64,000 nt of DNA from Hedera helix (GCA_947179155.2 OX359265.1:59695540-59759539), one strand, 5' to 3'. Positions 34,969 through 47,128 are shown, numbered from the stretch's first letter. Numbers and translations: made by a program. Notes: generated by a model not told the origin, from the letters alone.

Positions 34969-36508
34969 ATGCCAAGATCAAGGTTAGAGATCTCTCTTAT
35001 CAGAATAATGAGAAATACCTTTTTCACAAGTATTTTTTTCTTTTTCCACCCTGACCCGCTCAGGAACTGTTAAAAAGAGGTGGTTCTTCCATTGATCACA
35101 TCAAATTTTTGTTAGGGTTATTGTCCATATGTAAACCCATTGCGTCTGTTATGCCTTTCAACATTATTAATATCTTAAAATAATATTAATGCCTTGTCTA
35201 TGGAATTGAAACATGTTGGCTTCCAACTTCTGATTTATTTTTATATATTTTCGTAATTGTAGCAAATGCCAAGTTACATAAAAAATACTGTAGCGGCTAT
35301 ATAATCCTCTCCCAAATTACACAAGTTTTGTAATCCTTTACCTAGAAATGATATGCATTTGACTATAGAAAGTGTAAACTAATGTTGTTGTGTTTTAACA
35401 GTAAATTTGATTATTTATATGTAACAGGGGTTCAGAATTGCCACAAAGGAGCCCCAAGTTAGGAGATTGCAGAGGCCCATCTCAACTCAGGACATCAAGC
35501 TCTGGCTCGGATCCACTGCATCACAGACCTATTACTGACAGGAGCCCTAAGTTAGGAGATGGCCAATGCCCTAGAGGTTCTCAATCAGATCCTGTTAATC
35601 AAAAGAAACTCGGTACACGTATTGCAGGTTTGGAATCTCAACTTGAGCAAGCACAAGAGGAGCTAAAAATTCTGAAAGATCAGTTAGCCTCATCTGAGGC
35701 AGCAAAGAAACATGCTCAACTAGAACTGGAGAAGAAAGACATAAAGCCAATCATTCCAGAGGCCGAGGAAATTCTTGAAAAGTATTCTCCTCCAAGTGAA
35801 ACCCAAGAATCCAGCAAAACAGCAAATGCTGATGATCAGCAGGAAACTGATGTTTTTGAAGTTCCAATTGAAAAAGTAACTGTGGAACCTGAGATTAAAA
35901 TTAGCCAACCAACTGAAGAAAATGAGCTAAATGCCGAACTTGTTAGCTTGTCAACCAAATCAACAGCCATTCCAGAACCAGACAAGCCAAAGATCGAAGA
36001 GAAGGAAAAAGAAGTAGACGTTTTCCAAGAAAACAAAAACCTGAAAATTCAGCTGAATGAGGCAACTTTAAAGATATCATCAGCTCGAGTCAAGGAAGAG
36101 GAAATGGCATCGAGGTTGAACCAACTCGGGGAAGAAGTAGAAACAAGCAAAGCTAAAATAGTTATGTTAAATGAGAAGCTCGAAGCGATGGAAGGAGAAA
36201 AGGAGGCACTGGAAACAGAAATGAAGAAGCTTAGAGTACAAACGGAGCAATGGCGAAAAGCAGCTGATGCTGCCGCATCAGTGTTAGCAGGGGGCGCAGA
36301 TATGAACGGCAGAAGAATATCCGAGAGGTGTGGATCCATGGACAAACAGTGTGTCAGTATGTTTGAGCCGCCAATTGGTGGATATGCCGGTTTTGTGGGA
36401 TCACTGGGCTTAGGTGTAGATTCTGATGATGGTTTTGTAAGTGAAAAGAGGAAAGGTTCTGGTATTAGAATGTTTGGCGACCTGTGGAAAAAGAAGAGTC
36501 AGAAGTGA
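34969..36508 (+). CDS. ICR1: Interactor of constitutive active ROPs (ICR/RIP-like) coiled-coil protein, 2 coding exons, 364 aa
   Basis: Coding exons are 34969-34982 (MPRSR, split codon) and 35428-36508. The tiny first coding exon is chosen because MPRSRGSELPQRSP is the typical ICR/RIP start and the junction keeps frame. The N-terminus repeats a DRSPKLGD-like block (SPKLGDCRGP and SPKLGDGQCP). Then come DPVNQKKLGTRIAGLESQLE, which opens a coiled coil, an acidic middle, a second coiled coil (about residues 210-290), and QWRKAADAAASVL at 279-291, the conserved ICR motif needed for binding active ROP GTPases. The basic C-terminus ends RMFGDLWKKKSQK. These scaffolds link ROP/RAC GTPases to exocyst or microtubule partners and affect cell polarity. 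The length fits the short ICR1/ICR2-type members (about 340-360 aa). Which paralogue it is remains uncertain. Confidence 0.92.
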
Positions 36509-37000
36509 GAGCCTTTTTGCTGTCTTATGTTATGCCGACTTTGAAAAGCTCTTTCATTGTTATCTTCTTAGCTACAAGTAGTAGTAATTGTTTACCATTT
36601 CAGTATTGGGATCACCTTGTGTCTTGAACACCATGTATAATTTGAATTCTCTCGGCTTAGAGGTTTTGTAAAATGTGTTTGGTTCCTATATGTGAATATT
36701 TATTTGGTTTCTCCAATATCAAATTGCATGGATGTGCATATTTTTCCTTTTTCTTTTTCATTCAAGTCGGATCTAAAATATTGCAAACATAGCATATGAT
36801 GACGACCTAATCCCTGGGGATGCCATGCAATCAACAGCTTTCTCTTTCAGACTTGGCACAAACATTAACGTGGGTTGATGGCAGATTGTCAATTTGAGAT
36901 GCCTTACGTGAAGATAGTCAATAAGCAAAATTAAGAAATAGGTTATCAAAAGTGTGTAGGTTCTCATTGTGTAAAAATTGTATCTAAAAAAAACTCACTC
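36509..37000 (+). other. ICR-like 3' untranslated region and flank
   Basis: Sequence after the ICR-like stop; roughly the first 200 bases are probably 3' untranslated. No other gene was recognised. Confidence 0.4.
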
Positions 37001-37009
37001 TAAGTCTCA

Positions 37010-37345
37010 TTTTATAGTCCTTCCTCCCGTCCTATTAGCCAATCCACTCACGAACGTGCGCCGTGAGCTCAGCCAAGGACATCTATCATATGACAAATGT
37101 GCTGCTCGAGGCACGATTGTGTGCTCGGTGGACGGCCATGTGGATCCCTTTGTTGTGTGTTCGAGAGACGGTCATCTGAGCAAGTGCTCGAAAAAGACGA
37201 CCAAGTGGGCCCTCGATCAAAAGGTATATTCTCCAACCTTGGGCCAAAGTTCATCAACCTCTGGGTCTAGACCAATCCATATAGGTCTGACCTTTGCCTT
37301 TGGACCTGAATTATCAACGGGCTTGTTTGGCCTATCCCAATAATA
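37010..37345. other. GC-richer island of unknown nature
   Basis: About 330 bases with clearly higher GC than the flanks. A 121-codon plus-strand frame crosses it (with SQGHLSYDKCAARGTIVC), but it resembles no family I know. The composition suggests a fragment of a transposable element or a captured gene piece. Confidence 0.3.
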
Positions 37346-37435
37346 TACAATAAGGAGGCGTTTGTTCAAAATTGTTTAGTGCTAGTTTAGTTTAGGTGAC
37401 GAGTCATGTTCTTGCTTGTACGGGTGAGCAAAAAT

Positions 37436-38515
37436 ATTGAAATTGGACTTGTAATTGCACAAAAAATCAACCAAACCGCACAAACGGTTCCGACGTATAT
37501 GGCGATTTTATGAGGGATGAAAAATCACATTTGCGATTTGGTTTCGGTTTCTGCAGTTTACCGCACTGTACCAATAATGACTAAAACGACGTCGTTTTGG
37601 TTTATTTTTTAAAAGTCTTCTTTAATATATTTTTTGTTCATTTAAAAGTAATATATTTTTATATATCTTTCTAATAATTACCAATCATATTCATCACCAT
37701 ATTCATTATGAATTAATCGCTAATATAAAACTACTCTTTCAATAGAAACTTATTACATTCTAATAAATATTTATAAAATTGAAATACAAATAATAGAATC
37801 TGAAAATTTGAAATCTTATTAATGGGGGTTGTGGGGAGTTGTTGGCTCTCCGACTACTGATCAATCAACAAATACTCTCATCATTAATGCATGCAGGAAA
37901 AAGAAGTCTAATTAACTTACTAATAATATACTAACTAGAAACCATGAACTCCACTTGTTTTTTAACACTTCTATTTTGATTGAGCTTTCTAGCCCCACTT
38001 ATATATATATATATATATATATATTGTTAATGTGTGAAAATATTTAACATTGCGCTATTGAATATTTCCCCACATTAATATGATATTACATTATGATTAC
38101 CTTGAGTTAAGAAATCAATTGAAAATATTGTCATTTAGTTACATAATAAAAAAAGAGAAATTAAATTGCTGGTATTATTGAAAAATGTTTCATCATGCTA
38201 TTTAGACTAAATGACTATTATTTAAAAATGTGACACGACGTATAATATTATTGTAATATTTAATATTTTTTTACTAATGTAGTTCGTGATAATGTATGTA
38301 TATTTCATTTGGTGCTATTTCAATATCTGTATTCTTTCAGTCTTAATTTTTTTGTATATATTCAATTAGTTTTGAAATCGAAACTACACAAAATAAAACC
38401 ACATCGCATATTTCAAAATCGCACCGCATCAATCACAAGTTGTTTCATGTGTGATTTTAAATTTGTCAAACCGCATCTAAGTGGTTTCATGTACGGTTTA
38501 AACTTCATAATTATT
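37436..38515. mobile_element. Probable non-autonomous hAT-like element with opposed CCGCA/GCGGT blocks
   Basis: The left part has AACCAAACCGCACAAACGG, GCGATTTGGTTTCGGTTT and CGCACTGTACC; the right part has CGAAACTACACAAAATAAAA, AATCGCACCGCATCA and AAACCGCATCTAAGTGG. Such repeated CCGCA/TGCGGT blocks near both ends occur in small plant hAT elements. The interior is AT-rich and non-coding. Exact ends and target duplication were not found. Confidence 0.3.
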
Positions 38516-38519
38516 AGTA

Positions 38520-40120
38520 CTACTTTATAAATAATTACAATATTTATAAAATAGTACTAATAATTATGCTTGTTTTTAAAATTTGAATAAAATTTTAAGA
38601 TTTTACAAAGTAACTTTAAAAAGACCCAACATTTTCTCTAATTTCCAAACTACTACATATATTTAAAAAAAGAGTATAAATTAGATAGACTGATGATGTA
38701 TACATGAACGGTATTTAGAATCATAACCCATCACTAAAATAAAGATTATTTCATCTAACATAAGTATCACACCAATTACATGTCATAAATTTAAGATCAT
38801 TCATGTGTGTATTAAACTTTTACTCTTAAAAAAAAATATTCAATAACTGAATAGTATAATTCGATTAATACTAATTTTAGATATTTATTCAAATAGTAAA
38901 AATTATAACTTAATAGACTATTCGATTCGATTATAACCAAATACTCTCATAAATTACGGACAATGGGCATACATACTCATAATTGAAGAATGCTTTCGTT
39001 CCAAAGGTGATAATTGTTCATGCAAAAATTAAATTGCTACTTCAAACAAATTATAATCATGGTTGGTTCTATAATAAAAATTAATACTAGTGTTACACTT
39101 GGATTGAAAAAATAAAATTTGTGAAAGAATATAATGGAATAGAGATTGAAATAATTTATTCCATTTAAGACTGCAATGAGTCATTTTATATCATTTTTCA
39201 AGAAATAAAATTCACAAATTTAGTATGAATAAGAATAATTTATTTCATTATAATGAAACAATTAAACCCATTTTTTTTTGATTTTATAAAAATAAATTAT
39301 TATATTCTCATCCTATTTTCTGCAATTCAAACATTGCATAAAACCTTCAACATAAAATATAAGAACAAACAAAATATAATAAATTATAAATATTATAGTT
39401 GTTGTCCCCCTCCTCCATAAAGAAAAATAAATTAGACCTCCAGCTTAGCTCAATAGATATTATTGCTAGACAATAATTAATAAAGAGCATAATTTAGTTA
39501 TTATCGAGGCATAAAATCATGCATGACGAACCAACTCTGTAGATACCAAAATAACTACACACCCTTTCAATTTTAATATCTCGAACTCCACCAAGTTGGT
39601 TCTATATAAGATACTAGTAAATAAGTGCTCTTGCAATCTTTTTCCATCATTACGCACTGTCAATCTCGGTATTGTGATTATGTTACTTTTGGTTTGCCTC
39701 CAATTAAGATTCAAAAAACAAACTTCAAAACCAAAAAGAAAATAAAAATGAAAATATAGATTTCATCTCAATACTATATACTGAATACGGTAGAGCATAA
39801 TTATCAGATACAAGAAGATTCGGAGCAATTAACTATCAGAAAAATAAAATAAAGAGCGGCAGGCAGGAGCGGATCCAATCTCTTAGTTCAGTGGGATCAG
39901 ATTTAAAAAAAAATTCTCTTAAAAATAAAATGAATAAAAAAATTAAATAATTCTCAAATATTATTTACAATAACATTTTTCGAAATTTTATTCCTTAAAA
40001 TTGTTGTATGATAGACTCATTTTAATACTTGTAAAAATATCATGCTCAATAAGTTACTAAACAGTCATTCATCTCCCATTTAATTACGGCCTTCATTTTT
40101 TACGATATTCATGGCTAAAA
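38520..40120. other. AT-rich intergenic region
   Basis: No gene was found. Near 39,865 GCAGGAGCGGATCCAATCTC resembles the end of a small hAT-type element but has no clear partner. Confidence 0.45.
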
Positions 40121-40126
40121 ATATTC

Positions 40127-40520
40127 TTTTAACGACTGAATTGCAAAAGTCTTCCTTTAGTTTGTATCAGTTTTGTAAAACTCACTCTTTAACTTTTATT
40201 TTTGCAAATCTCTCCCTCTACGACGTATTAATTATGCAAAACTCACCTTCTAACTTTTATTTTTGCAAAATTTTCCCTCCAAAATGTATTAATTATGCAA
40301 AATTGACCTTCTAACTTTTTAACACGTGTGTCGTGAAAAGTGAGTTTTGCATAATTAATACATCTTGAAGGGAGAGTTTTATAAAAATAAAAGTTAAAAA
40401 GGGTGAGTTTGAATAATTAATATATCTTGGAGAGAGAGTTTTGCAAAAATAAAAATTAAGAGGTGAATTTTGCAAAAATAATACAAATTGAATGAGAGTT
40501 TTGCAATTCAGTCTCTTTCA
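40127..40520. mobile_element. Foldback element with arms made of tandem units
   Basis: Left arm 40,127-40,325 and right arm 40,335-40,520 are inverted repeats. The outer ends are TTTTAACGACTGAATTGCAA and TTTTGCAATTCAGTCTCTTT. Each arm carries about three copies of a roughly 65-base unit that includes CTAACTTTTATTTTTGCAAA and GTATTAATTATGCAAAA (left) or their complements (right). The centre near 40,322-40,336 contains ACACGTGTGT. No coding capacity. Confidence 0.8.
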
Positions 40521-40692
40521 ACAATTGCAGTGGCAACATATAAAAGTATTACTGGGATTGAATTTGAATTTGGACTTTAGGAATTTTAATAGTTTTTTAG
40601 TCTAAAACATGATAATTTTCTTTAAACACCCTCAAAACACAGCCTGGCCTGGCTGGTAGTTGTAATGCTCTTTGATGCACCCATGTGGCGAG

Positions 40693-41635
40693 CGGATCTA
40701 TGCAAGGGGGTAACTATAATCCACATTAATCACACTAATCAAAGCTCAAACCATTACTTAGTTAAATATTCTCATATCCCCAGTTTTCAACACTTGCGTG
40801 CACGCACATACCTACCAAAGAAACCCCCCAACTACCTGCACATTTTAATACTCCATATTAGTGCTACTCACACTCCACACTAATCGTCAAACTCCATCAT
40901 TCCAATTATATTGGCATATGGATCAACTTAGATCAACCCATAATCCCAAGTAGCCAAAAAAACGAAATGGTTCGAAAGAGTTTAGATTTTAGAATACCAA
41001 ACGGGCAAACACTCATTGAAAAGCGAAGCACAAAAACAAAAAATAGTTGAATGTACACACGAACAAATTACAAATGCACAATCAAATCGTTAATTTTGAT
41101 TCATCAGATAGAGAATTCAAAGTCAGCTTACACAAATTCGTACTTAAACCAATTTCCCTAACAAGGAAACCGTAAAAATTAAACAAGCCACACACCTTAA
41201 CAAAGGAAAAGGGTGCCCCTGTTGATCCCCCTCCCTTCCCTCTGGTCTGTACAAAATCTATAGAACTATTTTGTTAGTAGCAGTAACTAAGTAATCTCAA
41301 AATGCCAATGGAATACAAAAACCATTTAACTCACAAAAAACACTTTCAATACAGCAAAATTACACATCATAATAGATGATCTTGAGGCTAGCAGTTAGCA
41401 CAACTCCTTCCTTAGCTTTTGAGAGAAAAGCCTGCAGGCGTCCATACTCAGATCAATGGCAGCTGGTAATGCCACGAATGCCGCTGCATCCTCTGTGCAG
41501 AGTTTACGTGCTGCACACTAACTTCCACCGTTGGCTTACTGCATTTGCTTCCTTCTCCCTCGATACTGGCTGACATTACAAACCCACTGAAAATTCAGTG
41601 GGGTCAATTGCCCCCCTGCCCCTTGCATAGATCCG
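40693..41635. mobile_element. Candidate non-autonomous transposon bounded by a 17-bp inverted repeat
   Basis: CGGATCTATGCAAGGGG at 40,693-40,709 is exactly inverted as CCCCTTGCATAGATCCG at 41,619-41,635, with about 910 bases between. G-rich and C-rich runs flank the repeats on the inner side. The interior has no transposase. A short repeat of this length is unlikely by chance at this spacing, but no target duplication was found. Confidence 0.5.
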
Positions 41636-41639
41636 ACCC

Positions 41640-42064
41640 TGGGGGCGGGGGTGGAGAATACACCATAATATATCTAACCACTTTTTATTTCCTATTGCAT
41701 GTTCCCTCTTCTTAAAAAATTCTTTTCTTCTTAGACGTAAGAAGTAGTTACGTGAGTGCAATTATGGGCAACAGAGACCAAATAACCAATGATAAACTAT
41801 GAATATATGTCTAATACACTTGCTGCAATTATGAAGAGAAAAATAGAACGTGGGTTCAATTCCAGAAAAATGTTTGATTTTCTGAATTAATATTACATGC
41901 ATCATATTGATAGTAGTTTCTTCAAGTAGAATAGAATGCAACCAGAAAGTGCAAAATCATCTTATATGGAAATTCAAAATGTTGAAAATTATTGCAAGCA
42001 ATCCTATTCACAGATCATTATACCAAGATAAATTTATGATTAAAGGCTTAAGGCATTGCACTGT
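41640..42064 (-). other. CAT-like 3' flank
   Basis: Sequence after the transporter stop in coding direction. Part is presumably 3' untranslated region; nothing else was recognised. Confidence 0.35.
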
Positions 42065-43927
42065 CTATAAACCTCCTTGATTGCAATTTTGTTTTCCATC
42101 TTCAGTTACTGATTCTTGTAGATCCTCATGAGCCACATCATACGTTGCATGCACACCAACCAAGAGATAGTAAATTAACATTATGGCACTACATATGAAG
42201 AACCGATAGAATGCCACAGCACCCAAGGATCCAATCAGAAAAATATTCATCCCAATTGACAGTGATGGCAACCACGGAACAAGTGGAACACCCCAAATTT
42301 TGGGAACCCTCTGCTTCTGTAGCAATACCATACCCACCGTACCTGAAAACCAAAACACACCAACCACCGTATAGCCAATCCATCCTCTGTTATTTGAATT
42401 CCACAGAGCTGTAATTCCAATAGATGAACCGATAACAACCAATAAGCACACAAGAAATTTAACCAAATCACGCTTTGGAGTAAAATTCTTCACATAATAT
42501 CTCCTAACAAGCAACGCAACCGCCACGAGCATGAAAATGAAGAGTGTACTAAAGGATAACACACTTGACAAAACATCCAAGCTAGAGAAAAAAGCAACAA
42601 TGCAGCTAAATATAGTCACTAAAAGAGTAGCATATATGGGGGTTCCAGTTTTCGGGTGAACCAGAGCAAACCAAGGGGGAATCATATGTGATCTAGCAAT
42701 CTGAGTAGTGTATCGAGCTTGTCCCATTGACCCAACAAGCAAACTTGTAGTCATTCCCTTGAGTGCAACAATGCTCACTAAATATTTCGCCCATTTCATC
42801 CCAATTCTCTCAAATGCGACAGAATAGGCAGCATTTATATCTATTTCAGTATAATTCACCATCATGGTAAGTGCCAGTGCCATCAGACAATAGACCACAG
42901 TAATAATAGACATCGAACCGACCAAACCCACTGGAATATCTCTTGAGGGGTTTTTTGTTTCTTCAGCCATTGTAGCAACCATATCGAAACCAGAATAAGA
43001 CCAATACACAATTGCTGCAGCCTGAAATACTCCCTCCGCCCCAAAAGGGAAAAAAGGTTTCAAATTCGAACTACTGGCATGAAAAAACCCGACAATAATT
43101 ATAAAAAGAATCACCCCAGCACTGACTATTGAGCTGGCCCAATTTAAAAAAGATGTCCTTTTTGTGCCACTCATTGCTATAGTGTTGGCAACAGCTAGAA
43201 CTAAAACAGCAATTGGATCTAAAAGATTAAATCCGTTTGGTAAAGAATTTACCCTTATACGAAGAAAGTCAGAGTTCGGTTTAATCATGGTGGCAAAGTA
43301 GGAAGACCAAGAACGGCCGAGACCGGCGGCGCCGACAATAGCTTCCAATAGAATGTTAGCGGCGGCAATGAACGCAATAAAGTCGCCTAACTCAATGCGG
43401 AGGAAAGAAAAAGACCCGCCGGCGACAGGAATTTCGACGGAGAATTCAGTGTAGCAGAAGACGGAGAGGAGCGCCGAGAGGCCGGAGGCGGCGTATGAGA
43501 GGACAATGGACGGACCCGCATGGAGATGGGCTTCTTGGCCAGTAATTGCAAATATTCCGGAGCCAACAACCGAGCCAAAACAGAGCCAGATGAGGTCCCA
43601 CCAGGTGAGGCAGCGTTTCATGGGGTTTTCGCTCTGTTTTTGGAGGGTGAGGAGCTCGGTGACGTCTGAGGAGCGGCCAAATAGACGATCCTTGAGGCGG
43701 TGGTGGGTTTGAGAGAGTGCTTGTTTGTAGGTGGAGAGGGATTGAAACGAGGGTTCTGGGAAGAAGTCATTTTTGGTAAATCTCCAGTAGGATTTTGCTG
43801 GTTGAGTTTCCATATTGGCGGTGGAGGAGGGAGAAGGGAATTGGTTGGTGAGGGGAGTGATTAAATCTTGGAGATTAGAGTTGTCAGAGGAGGTATTAGA
43901 GTCGGATTTGGAGAGTGAATTGTTCAT
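42065..43927 (-). CDS. CAT: Cationic amino acid transporter (CAT1/CAT5/CAT8 clade), intronless, 620 aa
   Basis: A single uninterrupted minus-strand frame encodes a plant CAT of the APC superfamily. After a Ser-rich, about 100-residue cytosolic N-terminus come the conserved STYKQALSQT block and NPMKRCLTWWDLIWL. The first membrane helix carries GSGIF (122-126), the substrate-contact motif of APC transporters. AGPSIVLSYAASGLSALL, VFCYTEFSVEIPVAGGSFSF and ELGDFIAFIAAANILLE follow, then GFDMVATMAEETKNPSRDIP and GSMGQARYTTQIARSHMIPP, all CAT hallmarks. About 14 hydrophobic segments are visible. CATs import Arg, Lys and other amino acids with protons; CAT1 and CAT5 types are plasma-membrane proteins. 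The length is slightly above the usual 570-600 because of the N-terminus. The ATG at 43,927 is followed downstream in coding direction by no better start. A CT/GA-rich leader lies at about 43,928-43,950. Confidence 0.95.
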   Translation of the reverse strand: MNNSLSKSDSNTSSDNSNLQDLITPLTNQFPSPSSTANMETQPAKSYWRFTKNDFFPEPSFQSLSTYKQALSQTHHRLKDRLFGRSSDVTELLTLQKQSENPMKRCLTWWDLIWLCFGSVVGSGIFAITGQEAHLHAGPSIVLSYAASGLSALLSVFCYTEFSVEIPVAGGSFSFLRIELGDFIAFIAAANILLEAIVGAAGLGRSWSSYFATMIKPNSDFLRIRVNSLPNGFNLLDPIAVLVLAVANTIAMSGTKRTSFLNWASSIVSAGVILFIIIVGFFHASSSNLKPFFPFGAEGVFQAAAIVYWSYSGFDMVATMAEETKNPSRDIPVGLVGSMSIITVVYCLMALALTMMVNYTEIDINAAYSVAFERIGMKWAKYLVSIVALKGMTTSLLVGSMGQARYTTQIARSHMIPPWFALVHPKTGTPIYATLLVTIFSCIVAFFSSLDVLSSVLSFSTLFIFMLVAVALLVRRYYVKNFTPKRDLVKFLVCLLVVIGSSIGITALWNSNNRGWIGYTVVGVFWFSGTVGMVLLQKQRVPKIWGVPLVPWLPSLSIGMNIFLIGSLGAVAFYRFFICSAIMLIYYLLVGVHATYDVAHEDLQESVTEDGKQNCNQGGL

Positions 43928-44130
43928 CTCTTCTCTCTCTCTTTCCTCGAGGATATTGGCGGATTGAGGGAGCCGGAGTTGGGTGGAATCCCGGGAATGG
44001 AGGGTAGATGAGATTCATTCACAAATTGCTTATGTTCGTGTACCTGGTTTAGTCAAACATTTAATACCTATAGTCAATTATTTGACCATATTTGCTTACA
44101 TTTATTTTACTGTAGATAAAATATTAAGAT

Positions 44131-44330
44131 TTTCTTAATATGTGTTAAGTGCGAAAAATAAGAGATAAGACCTATTCAATATTATTTATTTATGTATTTA
44201 TATTGAATTTAATGTATAAAAAATAATATATTAGTAGATCTCATATATTGAATTCAGTGCAAATATATAAATAAATAATATTTAATGAGTCTCATCTCTT
44301 ATTTTTCGTACTTAACATATACCTTAAGGA
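44131..44330. mobile_element. MITE-like inverted repeat upstream of the CAT gene
   Basis: The left arm (about 44,131-44,212) includes GTTAAGTGCGAAAAATAAGA and TTATTTATTTATGTATTTAT. The right arm (about 44,247-44,330) is its inverse, including TCTTATTTTTCGTACTTAAC. Arms are about 80 bases with few mismatches around a 35-base centre. It is non-coding and lies about 200 bases upstream of the transporter's start codon. Confidence 0.7.
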
Positions 44331-44696
44331 CACATGTTAAGAAGATCAAAAATATTATGCGAGTTTTTGAATGAACTCATTTATTATTATTATTATTATT
44401 TATGTTCGATTATTAGTGTATTTTTTTTAAAAAAAGAAAAATATTAATTAGTGTCTCTTATAAAAAGTGAACTTAAATGTTAATTTGTTCTAGTTGAGAT
44501 GATAATTAGACTCTCCTCGTCATAAACAATTCTCAATTACAATAACATAAAAATTAGTCGCATAATTAAAAAAATACAAAATATGAAGTCAGTGGTAAAA
44601 ACGAACTTAGGAGGTAGGAAAGAAGTCAGATTTTCACTTTTAAGTGAAGTGGCCCATCCTTTTCTCCTTGAACAATAAGGAAAGGCTACTCTTTTA

Positions 44697-44717
44697 GTAT
44701 GTATGTATGTATGTATG
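44697..44717 (+). repeat. (GTAT)n microsatellite
   Basis: Five tandem GTAT units. Confidence 0.9.
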
Positions 44718-44719
44718 GG

Positions 44720-46365
44720 ATGGGCCAAACAGAAACTACATGTGTAAGTCTTAGGCGTCCACCTGCTAAAGGGAAACCAAGTTCCACGATTGGGCTGGGC
44801 TTGGCTTATTACTACTTCACTTGAATACTTTTAAAACCGGAAAAGCTCGAGATGGGGTTTAAATTCTTATACCAAAAATGAAGGTTTGACTTGTTTGAAA
44901 GTCAGTAGGTAACAAATTATTATAATAACCTTTGGAAGGACAGAGCAAAAGAAATAGTAGTACTAGTACTACATGTTTCAAAGTCCGTCCGACAAACAAG
45001 CCATGTGCCATTTTCTGCTGTCAAACTTAATTGTTTAATACTTACTAATTACGTACTGTTTGACTGTGACCAAAAATGGAGTAAATCATGTGACAGAAAA
45101 AGCCTGTTAATTAATCAGGATCTCCAGCTAATTTTTTTATTGACCATCAAATTATATAATACTGGCATATAAAGTTGATTGGTAAGATGCAATTAGGTAA
45201 TGAAAGGTATAAACAATCAAGCGGTCATCTAATCGTGCGTTTGCTTTGATGATGGTCCTGTCATAAAGGCCAAATATTTTGTGCCTAAGTAGTTATCATC
45301 GTCATTATCATTATCTTAATTAATTTGGTTAAATTGTGCAATAATGCATATTTACTAAACTTTAATCACGTACATCCTTCAAGTTGTATTATTTGTGGGT
45401 GAAGGAAATATATAATTTACGAAATTTCTTAAATATTCTCAGCCTGAAAAAGAAAATATATATTCTTTAAGTCAAAACTAATTTTTGAGCCGTATATTTC
45501 ATAAATTATTTTATTTTATTTTTCGTACTCTTGTGAGAATTAATATTTTTACTACGTAAATAAATAATAAGTTGAACCTATGAAAAAAAAATCAATATAT
45601 ATATATATATATTCAAGGATAACACTCTATTCTATTATAGAAGTATTTAATTGCAGCCCTTTGTTTTATTTTTCTGTGTTTTATGGGGAAAATGAACGGT
45701 AATAGTAGTAGTAAGATCTTAATAAATCTCGAAAAAAATCACTTCACCAGTCAAAAGCTTGAATGCTTGATTTACACGTTCGTATAATTAATTCATCATA
45801 GCCCTATAAAGGTGGCACGAATTAATTATACTCCTATTAAGTATTTCAATAGACCCTATACAATATAGGATCATTCTTTTTATTATTTCAACCCAATTTC
45901 GGATAGACCCAATAGAATATAGGATCATTGTTTCTATCAATTTGATATTTTTTTACAGTAATAAAATATATTAATTTCTCTTATATTAATGTGATTTTTT
46001 TTTATTGTTTATGTAAAAATATCAATTCTTTTCTTTTAATAGTAAACCCATTAATTAATGCTAAACAAAAAATCGACCATGCTGGATTGCTTGTTACTAC
46101 TGCCTACTAACGAACTAACTAGTACAATATTCCCTCAATCACCCAATATTCTGTAGGTACATGTGGGTAATTATTTATCTATGCACCTTTTATTTAATCA
46201 AACCAAAAGGTCACTACGTTTGGACCCACTTAAAAAGTTTACAGCCAATAATAAGGTGCCACATGTGCAAGATTTGGACCGAAGACCTAAATTTTGGGTG
46301 CCAGTACTCGACTCAAAACCTTCTGAATTCTTCAAGTGGGTGCGAGAATTCTGAACTGAGCGGCC
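44720..46365. other. AT-rich intergenic region
   Basis: No gene was found between the transporter and the proposed UBP leader. Only short frames and A/T runs are visible. Confidence 0.5.
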
Positions 46366-46369
46366 AAAT

Positions 46370-46526
46370 GTAGGAGAGGGAGAGAGAGAGAAAGAGGGAG
46401 ACTTACTGTGTATATGTGTGCGATTTTCTTACCGTCAAAGGAATCAAAGAATCTGTTGGTGGCTAGAGGAACAAGGAGTTGGAAGTAATGTTGGGGATTT
46501 GTTAGATTTTCTTCTCTTGCAAAAAG
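46370..46526 (+). promoter_or_regulatory. Proposed first (untranslated) exon of the UBP16-like gene
   Basis: A GA-rich stretch (GGAGAGGGAGAGAGAGAG near 46,374) begins a less AT-rich segment that ends at CAAAAAG|GTATGCG (46,526/46,527), a good donor. The next clear acceptor before coding sequence is GTGCAG at 49,911-49,916, with an optional small exon at about 49,079-49,101. This would make a leader intron of about 3.4 kb. It is inference from sequence style and position. Confidence 0.35.
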
Positions 46527-47128
46527 GTATGCGCATTAGCAACCCATCGAATCTTTTCTCTGATTCGACTATTATGTTTTAAATTTTAATCTCAGACAAT
46601 GAAATGATCGAATTCTTGATTTCATCTGGGTTTTTTTTTCTCTTGAGTGAAATCTGCAAAGAAGATTGGGTTTGTATTTGATGCTGATTTACCAAATTAG
46701 GGGTTTCTCAGAAACATGTCCTGCTACTATGTCTTCCGACTTTTCCAGTGTTTTCTCACATACATGCATTATTTTATTTGTTTGTAGTTGGGGCATTTTG
46801 TCAGAATACATGTGAAATTTGGAAAATGGAGAACTTAAGTTCTTGGGTTTTCTTGAATTACTATTTTCAGTATTTTACTTATAAATAAATAAATATTTTC
46901 AGTATTGGGTTTTCTTATAAGGTACTCATCTCCCTCGACCCCCCCTCTCTCTTATTTACTGTTTATCATGATGGAATTATGCTATCCTTCAATGGTAGGT
47001 CATGCATGCATTTTTGAAATGTTTGTGTTTGCACTGGTAATTTGTTTCTACCGAACATTTAGGTTTAGGATTTCAATTAATTTAAAGTGTTATATTGAGG
47101 TGGACTAAATGTCAATGGAAGAAATTTA

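Noticed and set aside
39437..39470. tRNA-like A-box (TTAGCTCAATAGAT)
   Set aside because: No matching B-box or cloverleaf could be drawn nearby; at most a worn SINE fragment. No tRNA gene was found anywhere in the window.
42189..43712. Several frames on both strands within the transporter gene
   Set aside because: They overlap a 620-codon CAT gene with clear family similarity and show no features of their own.
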